DNA of 64,000 nt, from contig NZ_CP074371.1 in assembly GCF_018362975.1 (NCBI RefSeq), positions 6,882,001 through 6,946,000 of the forward strand. Reading direction: 5' to 3'. Shown here one piece after another: positions 1-8,611 of the stretch. Every line of letters starts with the position of its first letter. Positions within the stretch are counted from its first letter, which is position 1. The stretch comes from Nocardia tengchongensis. Lineage in GTDB: Bacteria; Actinomycetota; Actinomycetes; Mycobacteriales; Mycobacteriaceae. A program made the position numbers and the translations under genes. The notes beneath the pieces are model-generated. The model saw only the letters and a program-made list of their open reading frames with translations. It searched no databases and was not told where the DNA came from.

Positions 1-963
1 AAGGACCCCTCCCCGTCGCTGTGGCTGGCCGAACTGTGGCAGGAGGCCGGGCTGCCCGACGGGGTGTTCAACGTGGTCCAGGGCGACAAGGTCGCGGTGG
101 ACGAGCTGCTGGAAAACCCGGCGATCAAGGCGGTTTCGTTCGTCGGTTCGACCCCGATCGCCAGGTACGTCTACGAGTACGGCACCGCCGCGGGCAAGCG
201 GGTGCAGGCGCTGGGCGGGGCCAAGAACCACATGGTGGTGCTGCCCGACGCCGATCTGGACCTGGCCGCCGACGCGGCGGTGAACGCCGGCTTCGGGTCG
301 GCCGGGGAACGCTGCATGGCCATCAGCGCGCTGGTGGCGGTCGGCCCCATCGCCGATGACCTGGTCGCCCGGATCACCGAGCGCGCCACCACGATTCGCA
401 CCGGCGACGGCACCCGCGGCAGCGATATGGGCCCGCTGGTGACCCAGGCGCACCGCGACAAGGTGGCGGCCTACATCGATGCAGGCGAATCCGCCGGGGC
501 CAGGGTGGTGCTCGACGGCCGCACCGTCACCGCCGACGGCGACGCCGCCGGATTCTGGCTCGGCCCCACCGTGCTCGACCATGTCACCCCCGACATGACC
601 GTCTACACCGACGAGATCTTCGGCCCGGTGCTCTCGGTGCTGCGCGTCGACAGCTACGACGAGGCGCTGGCCCTGATCAACGCCAGCCCCTACGGCAACG
701 GCACCGCCCTGTTCACCAATGACGGCGGCGCGGCCCGGCGCTTCCACAACGAGGTCGAGGTCGGCATGGTCGGCATCAACGTCCCCATCCCGGTCCCCAT
801 GGCCTACTACAGTTTCGGCGGCTGGAAGAACTCCCTGTTCGGCGATTCGCACGCGCACGGCACCGACGGCGTGCACTTCTTCACCCGCACCAAGGCCGTC
901 ACCACCCGCTGGCTCGACCCCAGCCACGGCGGTTTGAACCTCGGCTTCCCGCAGAACCACTGA
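1..963 (+). CDS. mmsA: Methylmalonate-semialdehyde dehydrogenase (CoA-acylating), 3' part
   Basis: The reading frame is open from the first base, so the 5' end lies outside the window; about 320 C-terminal residues are present. It belongs to the aldehyde dehydrogenase superfamily. The catalytic cysteine lies in G-E-R-C-M-A-I-S (Cys codon 313-315), and the series L-G-G-A-K-N-H followed by the C-terminal S-F-G-G-W-K-N-S-L-F-G-D-S-H are typical of MmsA/IolA enzymes that convert malonate or methylmalonate semialdehyde to acetyl- or propionyl-CoA. It is followed 13 bases later by an aminotransferase. Together these suggest beta-alanine or polyamine breakdown: the transaminase makes malonate semialdehyde and this enzyme consumes it. 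The pathway link is inferred from gene order; valine or inositol catabolism are alternatives for the family. Confidence 0.93.
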   Translation, partial: KDPSPSLWLAELWQEAGLPDGVFNVVQGDKVAVDELLENPAIKAVSFVGSTPIARYVYEYGTAAGKRVQALGGAKNHMVVLPDADLDLAADAAVNAGFGSAGERCMAISALVAVGPIADDLVARITERATTIRTGDGTRGSDMGPLVTQAHRDKVAAYIDAGESAGARVVLDGRTVTADGDAAGFWLGPTVLDHVTPDMTVYTDEIFGPVLSVLRVDSYDEALALINASPYGNGTALFTNDGGAARRFHNEVEVGMVGINVPIPVPMAYYSFGGWKNSLFGDSHAHGTDGVHFFTRTKAVTTRWLDPSHGGLNLGFPQNH

Positions 964-976
964 ACGGACACATGCG

Positions 977-2341
977 ATGACCCTGCCCAATGGTTTGACC
1001 CCGGAAGCGGCGCGGGACATAGCCGCCCGCGCCTACGAACTCGACCGCAAGCACGTCTTCCACTCCTGGTCGGCGCAGAAGTCGCTGCACCCCATGGTGA
1101 TCACCGCCGCCCAGGGCTGCTACGTGTGGGACGGCGACGGCAACCGGCTGCTGGACTTCTCCTCGCAGATGGTGAACACCAATATCGGACACCAGCATCC
1201 GAAGGTGGTGGCCGCCATCCAGGAGCAGGCGGCCACGCTGTGCACCGTCGGCCCGGCGTATGTGAACGACGCCCGCTCGGAGGCCGCGCGGCTGATCGCC
1301 GAACGCACGCCCGGTGACCTGGACCGGATCTTCTTCACCAATGGCGGCGCGGACGCGGTCGAGCACGCGGTGCGCATGGCGCGACTGCACACCGGGCGCT
1401 ACAAGGTGCTCGCGACCTACCGGTCCTATCACGGTGGCACCGAGACCGCGGTCAATCTGACCGGCGACCCGCGACGCTGGCCCAACGACCACGGCAATGC
1501 CGGGGTCGTGCACTTCTTCGGACCGTTCCTGTACCGCACGCAATTCCACGCCACCACCGAGGCCGAGGAGACCGAGCGGGCGCTGCAGCACCTCGAGCAG
1601 ACCATCGCGCTGGAGGGGCCGAGCACCATCGCTGCCGTCATCCTGGAATCGGTGCCGGGCACCGCCGGAATCATGGTGCCGCCGCCGGGCTACCTGGCCG
1701 GGGTGCGCGCACTGTGCGACAAGTACGGGATCGTGTTCATCGCCGACGAGGTGATGGCGGGGTTCGGGCGCACCGGAAAGTGGTTCGCCATCGACCATTT
1801 CGACGTCGTGCCTGATCTGCTGACCTTCGCGAAGGGCGTCAACTCCGGCTATGTGCCGCTCGGTGGCGTCGCCATCGCACCGCACATCGCCGCCACCTTC
1901 GACGACCGCGCCTATCCGGGCGGGCTCACCTATTCCGGGCACCCCCTGGCGACCGCGGCGGCGGTGGCGACCATCAACGCCATGACCGATGAGCGCATCG
2001 TCGAGAACGCCGCCGACATGGGCGAGCGGGTGATCGGGCCCGGCCTGCGCGAACTGGCCGACCGGCACCCCAGTGTCGGCGAGGTCCGCGGTCTCGGCGT
2101 GTTCTGGGCGGTGGAGCTGGTCCGCGACCGCGCCACCCGGGAACCGCTGGCCCCCTACGGCGGCACCAGCTCGGCCATGACCGAGACCGTCGCCGCCGCC
2201 AAGGCCGCGGGACTGCTGCTGTTCGTGAACTACAACCGCGTGCACGTGGTCCCGCCCTGCACCATCGGCGAGGGCGAGTTCAAGGAGGGACTCGCGATTC
2301 TCGACCAGGCGCTGACCGTCGCCGACGGCCATACTGTGTGA
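977..2341 (+). CDS. Class III (omega-type) aminotransferase, PLP-dependent
   Basis: 454 residues, the normal length for fold-type I class III aminotransferases (beta-alanine, GABA or putrescine:pyruvate type). The PLP aspartate lies in F-I-A-D-E-V-M-A-G-F-G-R-T-G and the Schiff-base lysine is Lys286 in F-A-K-G-V-N-S-G-Y-V-P-L-G-G. The N-terminal H-S-W-S-A-Q and the G-G-A-D-A-V-E-H segment also match the family. It starts 13 bases after mmsA and is followed 46 bases later by an aldehyde dehydrogenase, so it probably removes the amino group from an omega-amino acid or diamine in a shared operon. The exact substrate cannot be read from sequence; beta-alanine or GABA are the best guesses from the neighbours. 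Confidence 0.9.
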   Translation: MTLPNGLTPEAARDIAARAYELDRKHVFHSWSAQKSLHPMVITAAQGCYVWDGDGNRLLDFSSQMVNTNIGHQHPKVVAAIQEQAATLCTVGPAYVNDARSEAARLIAERTPGDLDRIFFTNGGADAVEHAVRMARLHTGRYKVLATYRSYHGGTETAVNLTGDPRRWPNDHGNAGVVHFFGPFLYRTQFHATTEAEETERALQHLEQTIALEGPSTIAAVILESVPGTAGIMVPPPGYLAGVRALCDKYGIVFIADEVMAGFGRTGKWFAIDHFDVVPDLLTFAKGVNSGYVPLGGVAIAPHIAATFDDRAYPGGLTYSGHPLATAAAVATINAMTDERIVENAADMGERVIGPGLRELADRHPSVGEVRGLGVFWAVELVRDRATREPLAPYGGTSSAMTETVAAAKAAGLLLFVNYNRVHVVPPCTIGEGEFKEGLAILDQALTVADGHTV

Positions 2342-2387
2342 TCCGAGACCGCGGATTCCGATCCGGATTCGACCTTTCAGGAGTGCA

Positions 2388-3875
2388 GTGACTCAGCAGG
2401 ACCTGCAATTCATCGGCGGCGCACGGCGATCCGGATCGGGTGCGCCGCTGTCGATCATCGCTCCCGCCACCGGCGCCGTGATCGCCACCGGTGCGGGCGC
2501 GGACGCCACCGATGTCGAAGCCGCCGTGGCCGCCGCCCGGGAGGCCTTCCCGGGCTGGGCCGGGCTCACCCCCGGCGCGCGCTCGGATCTCATGCACGAG
2601 TGGGCGCGGGTGCTGCGCGCCCGCGCCGCGGAGTTCGCGGCGGTCGAAAGCCGCAACGCGGGCAAGCCGATTCGCCTCGCCACCGGCTTCGACGTGCCCG
2701 GCACCATCGACAATGTCGCCTTCTTCGCCGGGGCCGCCCGGCACCTGGAAGGCAAGGCGGCCGCCGAGTACTCCGCCGACCACACCTCCGCGATCCGCCG
2801 CGAACCGCTCGGCGTGATCGGGTCCATCGCGCCGTGGAACTATCCGATGCAGATGGCGGGCTGGAAGATCCTGCCCGCGGTCGCGGCCGGAAACACGGTG
2901 GTGCTCAAGCCTTCCGAGCTGACGCCGCTGTCATCGCTGCTGTTCGCGGAGGCGGCCACCGAGGCGGGGCTGCCGCCGGGGGTGATCAACGTGCTCACCG
3001 GCACCGGCGCCGAGGCCGGGCAGGCGCTGGTGGCGCACCCCGCGGTCGCCATGGTGTCGTTCACCGGCTCCACCGCCGTCGGCCGGCAGGTGGCCGCGAC
3101 CGCCGCCGGCGCGGTGAAACGGGTCCACCTCGAGCTCGGCGGCAAAGCCCCGTTCGTGGTGTTCGACGACGCCGACCTGGAGGCCGCCGCGCGCGGCGCG
3201 GTCGCGGGCGCGCTGATCAACGCGGGCCAGGACTGCACCGCCGCCACCCGCGCCTACGTGCAGCGGCCGCTGTTCGAGGAATTCGTCGGCCGCGTGGCCG
3301 ATCTCATGGACCGGGTGACCCTCGGGCCCGTGGAGGATGCGGAAACCGATATGGGGCCGCTGATTTCCCGCGATCACCGCGACAAAGTCAGCGCCATGGT
3401 CGAGCAGGCCCGGGCCTCGGGGGCGAAAATCGTTCGCGGTGGCCGAATTCCGGGCCACACCCCCGCGGCGGGCTCCTACTACGAGCCGACGCTCATCACC
3501 GGCGCCGCCCAGGACTCGGCGATCGTGCAGCGGGAGATCTTCGGCCCGGTACTGGTGGCGCTGCCCTTCGACACCGACGACGAGGGCATCGCGCTGGCCA
3601 ATGACACCGCCTACGGCCTGGCCGCCTCGGCCTGGTCACGCAGTGTTTTCCGGACCCAGCGGGCCGCGCGCGAGATCCGGGCCGGCTGCGTGTGGATCAA
3701 CGACCACATTCCGATCGTCAGCGAAATGCCACACGGCGGGTACCAGGCGTCCGGATTCGGAAAAGACATGTCCGCCTACTCATTCGAGGAATACACGAAT
3801 ATCAAACACGTCATGAGCGATATCACCGCCGCGGCGCACAAACCGTGGCATGACGTGGTCTTCCGCGCCGAATAG
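2388..3875 (+). CDS. Aldehyde dehydrogenase, gamma-aminobutyraldehyde dehydrogenase type
   Basis: 495 residues, full length for the NAD(P)-dependent aldehyde dehydrogenase family. Visible motifs are P-W-N-Y-P-M in the cofactor site, F-T-G-S-T-A-V-G, the active-site glutamate in L-E-L-G-G-K, the nucleophile Cys283 in G-Q-D-C-T-A-A, and E-I-F-G-P-V near the C-terminus. The G-Q-D-C-T context and the C-terminal S-G-F-G-K-D-M-S resemble PatD/ABALDH enzymes that oxidise 4-aminobutanal to GABA; betaine aldehyde dehydrogenase is the closest alternative. GTG start with AGGAG at 2379-2383. A position between a transaminase and an FAD amine oxidase supports a polyamine/GABA route. Confidence 0.88.
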   Translation: MTQQDLQFIGGARRSGSGAPLSIIAPATGAVIATGAGADATDVEAAVAAAREAFPGWAGLTPGARSDLMHEWARVLRARAAEFAAVESRNAGKPIRLATGFDVPGTIDNVAFFAGAARHLEGKAAAEYSADHTSAIRREPLGVIGSIAPWNYPMQMAGWKILPAVAAGNTVVLKPSELTPLSSLLFAEAATEAGLPPGVINVLTGTGAEAGQALVAHPAVAMVSFTGSTAVGRQVAATAAGAVKRVHLELGGKAPFVVFDDADLEAAARGAVAGALINAGQDCTAATRAYVQRPLFEEFVGRVADLMDRVTLGPVEDAETDMGPLISRDHRDKVSAMVEQARASGAKIVRGGRIPGHTPAAGSYYEPTLITGAAQDSAIVQREIFGPVLVALPFDTDDEGIALANDTAYGLAASAWSRSVFRTQRAAREIRAGCVWINDHIPIVSEMPHGGYQASGFGKDMSAYSFEEYTNIKHVMSDITAAAHKPWHDVVFRAE

Positions 3876-3917
3876 GTTTTCTGGGCTATCCTCAAGAGCA
3901 TCAGGAGGAGGCGGAAA

Positions 3918-3998
3918 ATGGACCGGCATCCGACGCAGGTTTTGCGGTCCACCGTGCGCATGCCCCGCCGCTCCGAGGATCGCGCCGCCACCAGCTGA
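3918..3998 (+). CDS. Putative 26-residue leader peptide (Arg-rich)
   Basis: A short ORF begins with ATG seven bases after a strong AGGAGGAGGCGG ribosome-binding site at 3903-3914 and ends just before a stable hairpin terminator. It encodes 26 residues, six of them Arg, with no run of a single amino acid. The site quality and the tight placement of stop codon and hairpin suggest translational control of the downstream FAD oxidase (attenuation or coupling), but no pathway amino acid is obviously sensed. It could also be an incidental ORF in a leader RNA. Confidence 0.45.
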   Translation: MDRHPTQVLRSTVRMPRRSEDRAATS

Positions 3999-4006
3999 CT
4001 TTCCCG

Positions 4007-4049
4007 AAAGCCGCCGACTGGTCCCCGTCCGGGACCCTCGGCGGCTTTT
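4007..4049 (+). terminator. Strong intrinsic terminator or attenuator hairpin
   Basis: A perfect 11-bp stem pairs 4007-4017 (AAAGCCGCCGA) with 4038-4048 (TCGGCGGCTTT). A second 6-bp stem sits inside it (GGTCCC at 4020-4025 with GGGACC at 4031-4036), and the outer arm runs into TTTT. It lies 9 bases after the short leader ORF and about 70 bases before the FAD oxidase, so it either ends the upstream operon or attenuates the oxidase. Confidence 0.75.
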
Positions 4050-4119
4050 GCGTACCCCGAGCTCGGTGACCCGCGGCAATTCGCCATTTCCGGCATGAGG
4101 GAGAGGGAGTTGATCGGCC

Positions 4120-5536
4120 ATGTTGGCCAAAGGAAGCAAACTGTGGGCGTCGGCCCTGCGAGACGCAGCACCGACGCCGTACTGGACCGACCGGCCCGAA
4201 CGGCCGGCCCCCACCGACCCGCTCACCACCGCCACCGAGGCCGACCTGGCCGTCATCGGCGGCGGATACAGCGGACTGTGGACCGCGCTGCTGGCCAAGC
4301 AACGCAATCCCGCCACCGAGGTGGCGCTCGTGGAATCCGGCCTCTGCGGGCACGCGGCCTCGGGCCGCAACGGCGGCTTCTGCTCGGCCAGCCTCACCCA
4401 CGGCCTGGCCAACGGGCTGGAACGCTTCCCCGACGAGATCGCCCAACTGGAACGCCTCGGCCGCGACAACCTCGACGACATCGAGAAGGCGGTCCTGCAC
4501 TACGGCATCGACTGCGACTTCCAGCGCACCGGCGAAATGGAGGTCGCCACCGCGCCCCCACGAAGTGGAATGGCTGCGCGAGAGCCACGAGGCCGCCGCG
4601 GCCCTGGGCTACCGCACCGAACTGCTGGACACCGACCAGGTGCGCGGCATCGTGCACTCCCCCACCTACCTGGGCGGCTGGTGGGATCGCGACGGCGTCG
4701 CCATGCTGGACCCGGCCCGGCTGGCCTGGGGATTGCGCCGCGCCTGCCTGGAATCGGGGGTGCGCATCTTCGAAGGCACTCCCGTGCAACGTCTTTCGAA
4801 ATCTCACAACGGCACGCTGACCCTGCACACCCCGCACGGTGAGGTCCGCGCGCCCCGGGTCGCCTTGTGCACCAGCGCTTTCGCGGGACCGCTGCCCAAG
4901 GTGTCGCGGCATGTGGTGCCGGTCTACGACTACGCGCTGATGACCGAACCGCTCACCGCCCGCCAGCTCGACAGCATCGGCTGGGGCAGCCGCATGGGTC
5001 TCGGCGATGCCTCCTACCGCTTCCACTACTACCGGCTGACCAGCGACAACCGCATCCTGTTCGGCGGCTACGACGCCATCTACCACTACGGCAATCGCAT
5101 CGCGCCCGCCCTGGAATACCACGAGGCCACCTTCGAGACCCTGGCCCGGCACTTCTTCGAGACCTTCCCGCAGCTCGACGGCCTGCGCTTCACCCATCGC
5201 TGGGGCGGCGTCATCGACACCTGCGGCCGGTTCTGCGCCTTCTTCGGCTCGGCCTACAAGGGGCGACTGGCCTACGCGGCCGGATACACCGGGCTCGGCG
5301 TCGGCGCGACCCGCTTCGGTGCCGAGGTCATGCTCGACCGGCTGTGGGGCCTGGACACCGAACGCACCCGGCTGCGCATGGTCCGCTCCCGGCCGCTGCC
5401 CCTGCCACCGGAACCGTTGCGCTCCGCGGGAATTCACCTCACCCGCTGGTCGCTGGCGCGCGCCGACGCGCATCAGGGGCGACGCAACCTGTGGTTGAAG
5501 ACCCTGGACTACACGGGTTTGGGCTTCGACAGCTGA
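4120..5536 (+). CDS. FAD-dependent amine oxidase (glycine/D-amino acid oxidase family), apparent frameshift
   Basis: Two overlapping frames make one protein of about 471 residues. The first (from ATG 4120) carries the FAD-binding A-V-I-G-G-G-Y-S-G-L-W and the G-R-N-G-G-F segment. The second (codons from 4559) continues with H-E-V-E-W-L-R-E and G-G-W-W-D-R-D-G through the FAD-contacting G-Y-T-G-L-G-V. The break is an extra C in the five-C run at 4555-4559; removing one C joins G-E-M-E-V-A-T-A-P to H-E-V-E-W without gap or loss. The family includes gamma-glutamylputrescine oxidase (PuuB-like) and related amine oxidases, which fits the transaminase and dehydrogenase upstream. Either the base is a sequencing error or the gene is inactive. 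It converges on the MarR gene, overlapping it by 28 bases. Confidence 0.85.
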
Positions 5537-5967
5537 TCGGCCGGGCTGTCGGGGCGGATGTGCAGGCGACGCGACAGCAGCTCGAGGGCCGCGATCACCT
5601 CGTCGATGCCGTCGTCGCCGCCGAGTGCCGTCGCGACCGCGTCGTCGATGGTGGTCGCCCGGACCTCGGCCACCCGCCCGGAGATGTCGCGGGCCGCTTC
5701 GAGCAGGGAGCGGCGCCGGTCGTGCGGATCGGTCTCGGCCACCACCGAACCGGTCTCCCGCAGCCGGGCCACCGCGCCCGAGACCGCGCTCTGCGGCAGT
5801 CCGGTGCGGGCGGCGACCTCGCTGATGGTGGTGCCCGGGTGCCCGAGAACGTCACTGAGGACGACCAGTACCGCCCGGTTGCCACCGTGGGCGCCGGCGC
5901 CGGGCAGGGCTTGTTCGCCGATCTTCATCAGGGCGCGGCCCAGCAGGAACAGTTCGACTCCGTTCAT
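5509..5967 (-). CDS. MarR-family transcriptional regulator
   Basis: About 152 residues from ATG 5967 (Met-Asn-Gly-Val-Glu-Leu); an in-frame Met 6 codons upstream (5985) is possible but would overlap the operator repeats. A winged-helix segment follows: V-L-G-H-P-G-T-T-I-S-E-V-A-A-R-T-G-L-P-Q-S-A-V-S as the helix-turn-helix and D-P-H-D-R-R-R-S as the wing, both typical of MarR proteins. The gene is divergent from an alpha/beta hydrolase, with three 14-bp-spaced ATACATCA repeats between them. By analogy with MarR systems it probably represses both genes and is relieved by a small-molecule ligand that the hydrolase may act on. Confidence 0.85.
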   Translation of the reverse strand: MNGVELFLLGRALMKIGEQALPGAGAHGGNRAVLVVLSDVLGHPGTTISEVAARTGLPQSAVSGAVARLRETGSVVAETDPHDRRRSLLEAARDISGRVAEVRATTIDDAVATALGGDDGIDEVIAALELLSRRLHIRPDSPADQLSKPKPV

Positions 5968-5976
5968 ACCGCGACA

Positions 5977-6012
5977 ATACATCAAGCCTGATACATCACT
6001 CTTGATACATCA
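5977..6012. promoter_or_regulatory. Operator array: three ATACATCA repeats at 14-bp period
   Basis: ATACATCA occurs at 5977-5984, 5991-5998 and 6005-6012, exactly 14 bp apart. The junctions also form inverted repeats: ATCA-AGCC-TGAT at 5981-5992, ATCA-CTCT-TGAT at 5995-6006, and TGAT-AC-ATCA at 5989-5998 and 6003-6012. The array fills the gap between marR and the divergent hydrolase, 10 bp from the first ATG and 26 bp from the second. This is the expected placement for a MarR operator controlling both. Confidence 0.7.
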
Positions 6013-6037
6013 GAAGTGATGGATTACATTGGCTGCC

Positions 6038-6874
6038 ATGACCACGATCGAAACCGCCACCCTCCCCGTCGCCGGCGCCGAGCTGTACTACGAGATCCGC
6101 GGCACCGGACCGATGCTGCTCATCTCCCAGAGCGGCGAGGGCGACGCGCGACGCAGCGAAGCCCTGGTGCGCAACCTCGAGAACGAATTCACCGTCGTCA
6201 CCTACGACCGGCGGGGCCTGTCGCGCAGCCGGATTCACGACGAGAACGCCCGGCCCAGCGTCGCCACCCACGCCGACGACGTGCACCGGCTGCTGGCCGC
6301 GGTGACCGATCAGCCCGCGCTCATGCTCGGGTGCAGCATGGGCGCCTCACTCGGATTGCACCTGGCCGCAACACATCCCGAGCAGGTGCACACCCTGATC
6401 GCGCACGAGCCCGTCTCGCCCTGGCTGCTCGCGGCCACCCAGCGCGCACACCACCAGCGCGAACTCGAGGAATGCCAGGAGGTGTGCCGGGCGCAGGGGT
6501 GGCGGGCCGCGCTGGCTCCGATGGCCCGCACGCTCGGCATCAACCCCGCCGACCAGGAGATCGAGGAAGGCGTGCAGCTGCCGCCGATCACGCCCGAAAG
6601 GGCCGGCAATTTCACCTATTTCATCGAGCAGGACTTCACGGCCATCCGCGAGGATTCGCTCGACGTCGCCCGGCTCGCGCGGACCACCACCCGCATCCTG
6701 CCCGCCGTCGGACGGCGGACGCCCGCGCAGGTCTTCGACCGGCTGTGCGCCGTCGAACTGTCGCAGCTGATGGGCGTCGAGGTCACCGAATTCCCCGGCG
6801 GCCACAACGGCAACCTGACCCACCCGGCCGCCTACGCCGCGACCATTCGCGAGCTGGCGGCCGGGAATCGGTAG
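6038..6874 (+). CDS. Alpha/beta hydrolase
   Basis: 278 residues from ATG 6038 (a TTG nine bases upstream is the only other near start). The fold shows Y-D-R-R-G-L-S-R-S after strand 4, a nucleophile elbow G-C-S-M-G with Ser100, and a likely catalytic His in F-P-G-G-H-N-G-N near residue 255. No signal peptide is present, so it is cytoplasmic. The substrate is unknown; esters, lactones and epoxides are all handled in this family. It is divergent from a MarR repressor across a clear operator array, suggesting a small detoxification or degradation unit induced by the regulator's ligand. Confidence 0.85.
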   Translation: MTTIETATLPVAGAELYYEIRGTGPMLLISQSGEGDARRSEALVRNLENEFTVVTYDRRGLSRSRIHDENARPSVATHADDVHRLLAAVTDQPALMLGCSMGASLGLHLAATHPEQVHTLIAHEPVSPWLLAATQRAHHQRELEECQEVCRAQGWRAALAPMARTLGINPADQEIEEGVQLPPITPERAGNFTYFIEQDFTAIREDSLDVARLARTTTRILPAVGRRTPAQVFDRLCAVELSQLMGVEVTEFPGGHNGNLTHPAAYAATIRELAAGNR

Positions 6875-6895
6875 GGCCGGGCGGCCCGGGATCGG

Positions 6896-8023
6896 TCAGC
6901 GGGGCGAGCGCAGGATCAGCAGGGTGATCTCGCTGGGGGCGAACAGGCGCAGCTGCGGACCCCAGAACCCGGTGCCGCGGCTGGTGTAGAGCTGGGTGTG
7001 GTCGCCGTGCCGGCTCAGGCCCGCGACCACCGGCTGCTCCAGCCGGACCAGGTAGTGGAACGGCCAGATCTGGCCGCCGTGGGTGTGACCCGAGATCTGC
7101 AGCGCCACACCGGAAGCCACCGCGTCGGCGACCTGCCTGGGCTGATGCGCCAGCAGCACGACCGGCAGCGCCGGGTCCGCGCCGGTGAGGGCCGCGGTCA
7201 GGTCGGGGCCGTGGCCGGGCAGGCCGGTGCCGGTGGGGTCGTCGATGCCGGCCAGCACCAGGCTGTCGCCGTTACGGGTGATGACCTCGTGCTCGTTGCG
7301 CATCGGCCGCCAGCCCAGACCTGCCATGTGCTCGATCCAGCCGGGGGCGTCGCCGAAGTATTCGTGATTGCCGGTGATGTAGAACCGGCCGAACTCGGCC
7401 TCGACCTTGCCCAGCGGATCCACCTGCGCCGCACGCTTGGCCACCGAACCGTCCGCGAGATCGCCCGCGTGGCAGGCGATATCGGGGCGCAGCGCGTTGA
7501 CCTCGGCGACCACCTGCTCCGACCAGCGCAACCGGTCGGTGACGGCGAAGTGGGTGTCGGTGACCACGGCCATGCGCAGACCGTCCAATCCGGCTCCGAG
7601 CCCGGGGATTTCGACCTCGACGGTCCGCACCCGCGGCACCCGGCGGGCGCTGTAGATCGCGTACGCGGTCAGGACGGCGGCGACGGCGAGCACCGCGACG
7701 GCCACGATCCGCGAACGACCCGGATCGTCGATCCCGGCGACGGCCAGGACGCCGCGGGCCACCGCGCCGATCGCCGACCAGGTGAACACCACCCACATCA
7801 CCCCGAGCAGCGTGTCACCCACCAGGGCGGCCGCATCCGATTGCCGAGGGCCGTGACCGAGCAGCATGCCCGCGGGCAGCGCCAGGTAGCCGAGTGCGAA
7901 CACCGCGGTGCCCAGCCAGAAGGCGGGACCGGACAGGGTGGTGTAGACCAGCAGCCACCACGGGAGCAGGAACAGCAGCGCGGGCACGCAGAGGAACAGA
8001 ACCGCGCGGGGAACGTACTTCAC
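6896..8023 (-). CDS. Membrane-anchored metallophosphoesterase
   Basis: 375 residues from a GTG start. The first ~135 residues hold four hydrophobic segments (about 8-28, 35-55, 70-90 and 105-123). A calcineurin-type phosphoesterase domain follows with every metal-binding motif: D-T-H-F, G-D-L-A-D-G, G-N-H-E-Y-F, the His in A-H-Q-P, and G-H-T-H-G-G-Q. YkuE-like enzymes with this layout act on phospholipid head groups or nucleotides at the membrane; the substrate here is not known. It is divergent from an Lrp-type regulator with about 100 bp between the two GTG starts. Confidence 0.88.
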   Translation of the reverse strand: MKYVPRAVLFLCVPALLFLLPWWLLVYTTLSGPAFWLGTAVFALGYLALPAGMLLGHGPRQSDAAALVGDTLLGVMWVVFTWSAIGAVARGVLAVAGIDDPGRSRIVAVAVLAVAAVLTAYAIYSARRVPRVRTVEVEIPGLGAGLDGLRMAVVTDTHFAVTDRLRWSEQVVAEVNALRPDIACHAGDLADGSVAKRAAQVDPLGKVEAEFGRFYITGNHEYFGDAPGWIEHMAGLGWRPMRNEHEVITRNGDSLVLAGIDDPTGTGLPGHGPDLTAALTGADPALPVVLLAHQPRQVADAVASGVALQISGHTHGGQIWPFHYLVRLEQPVVAGLSRHGDHTQLYTSRGTGFWGPQLRLFAPSEITLLILRSPR

Positions 8024-8123
8024 GGGAGATCATCCTTGTCGGACCGAATGCCGCCGGACCAGGCGTGCTCTCCAACGTACCGCGTATCGGGATTTCAAGG
8101 CCCTCGGGAAAGGATGATCACAC

Positions 8124-8600
8124 GTGACGGACCAGACCTCCGGACGCGGCGCCCCGCACCTGGACGACATCTCCAAACGGATCATCACCGAACTCCAGGA
8201 GGACGGCCGCCGCGCCTACGCGACCATCGGCAAGGTGGTCGGCCTGTCCGAGGCGGCCGTGCGCCAGCGGGTCCAGAAGCTGGCCGACGCCGGCGTCATC
8301 CAGATCGTCGCCGTCACCGATCCGCTGCAGGTCGGGCTGTTCCGGCAGGCCATGCTCGCCATCACCGTCGACGGCTCGGTCCAGCCGGTCGCCGACGCCC
8401 TGGCCCTCATCGACGAGATCAACTACGTGGTGATCTGCGCGGGCCGCTACGACATCCTCTGCGAAGCGGTCTGCCCCGACGACGAAGCCCTGCTCGATCT
8501 GGTGTCGAACCGCATCCGCGCGCTGGCGGGGGTGCGGCACGCGGAGATCATGGTCTACCTGAAGCTCCGTAAGCAGACCTACAAGTGGGGCACGCGCTGA
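8124..8600 (+). CDS. Lrp/AsnC-family transcriptional regulator
   Basis: 158 residues, the family's usual length. The N-terminal helix-turn-helix reads L-D-D-I-S-K-R-I-I-T-E-L-Q-E-D-G-R-R-A-Y through V-R-Q-R-V-Q-K-L; the C-terminal half is the RAM ligand-binding domain (A-M-L-A-I-T-V-D-G onward). GTG start with AAGGA at 8110-8114. Actinobacterial Lrp proteins of this type often control amino acid or polyamine catabolic genes, so the amine operon at the left of the window is a candidate target, but that is inference. It converges on the HD-domain gene. Confidence 0.88.
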   Translation: MTDQTSGRGAPHLDDISKRIITELQEDGRRAYATIGKVVGLSEAAVRQRVQKLADAGVIQIVAVTDPLQVGLFRQAMLAITVDGSVQPVADALALIDEINYVVICAGRYDILCEAVCPDDEALLDLVSNRIRALAGVRHAEIMVYLKLRKQTYKWGTR

Positions 8601-8611
8601 GCCCGGCGCCG

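Noticed and set aside
899..2332. Long antisense frame across the aminotransferase
   Set aside because: Opposite-strand frames stay open by codon bias in high-GC DNA; the plus-strand protein has complete aminotransferase motifs and this one has only His/Gly/Arg-rich sequence.
8028..8119. Inverted GATCATCCTT and AAGGATGATC between metallophosphoesterase and Lrp genes
   Set aside because: Each half coincides with the ribosome-binding site of one of the divergent genes, so the symmetry is explained without an operator, though Lrp binding is not excluded.
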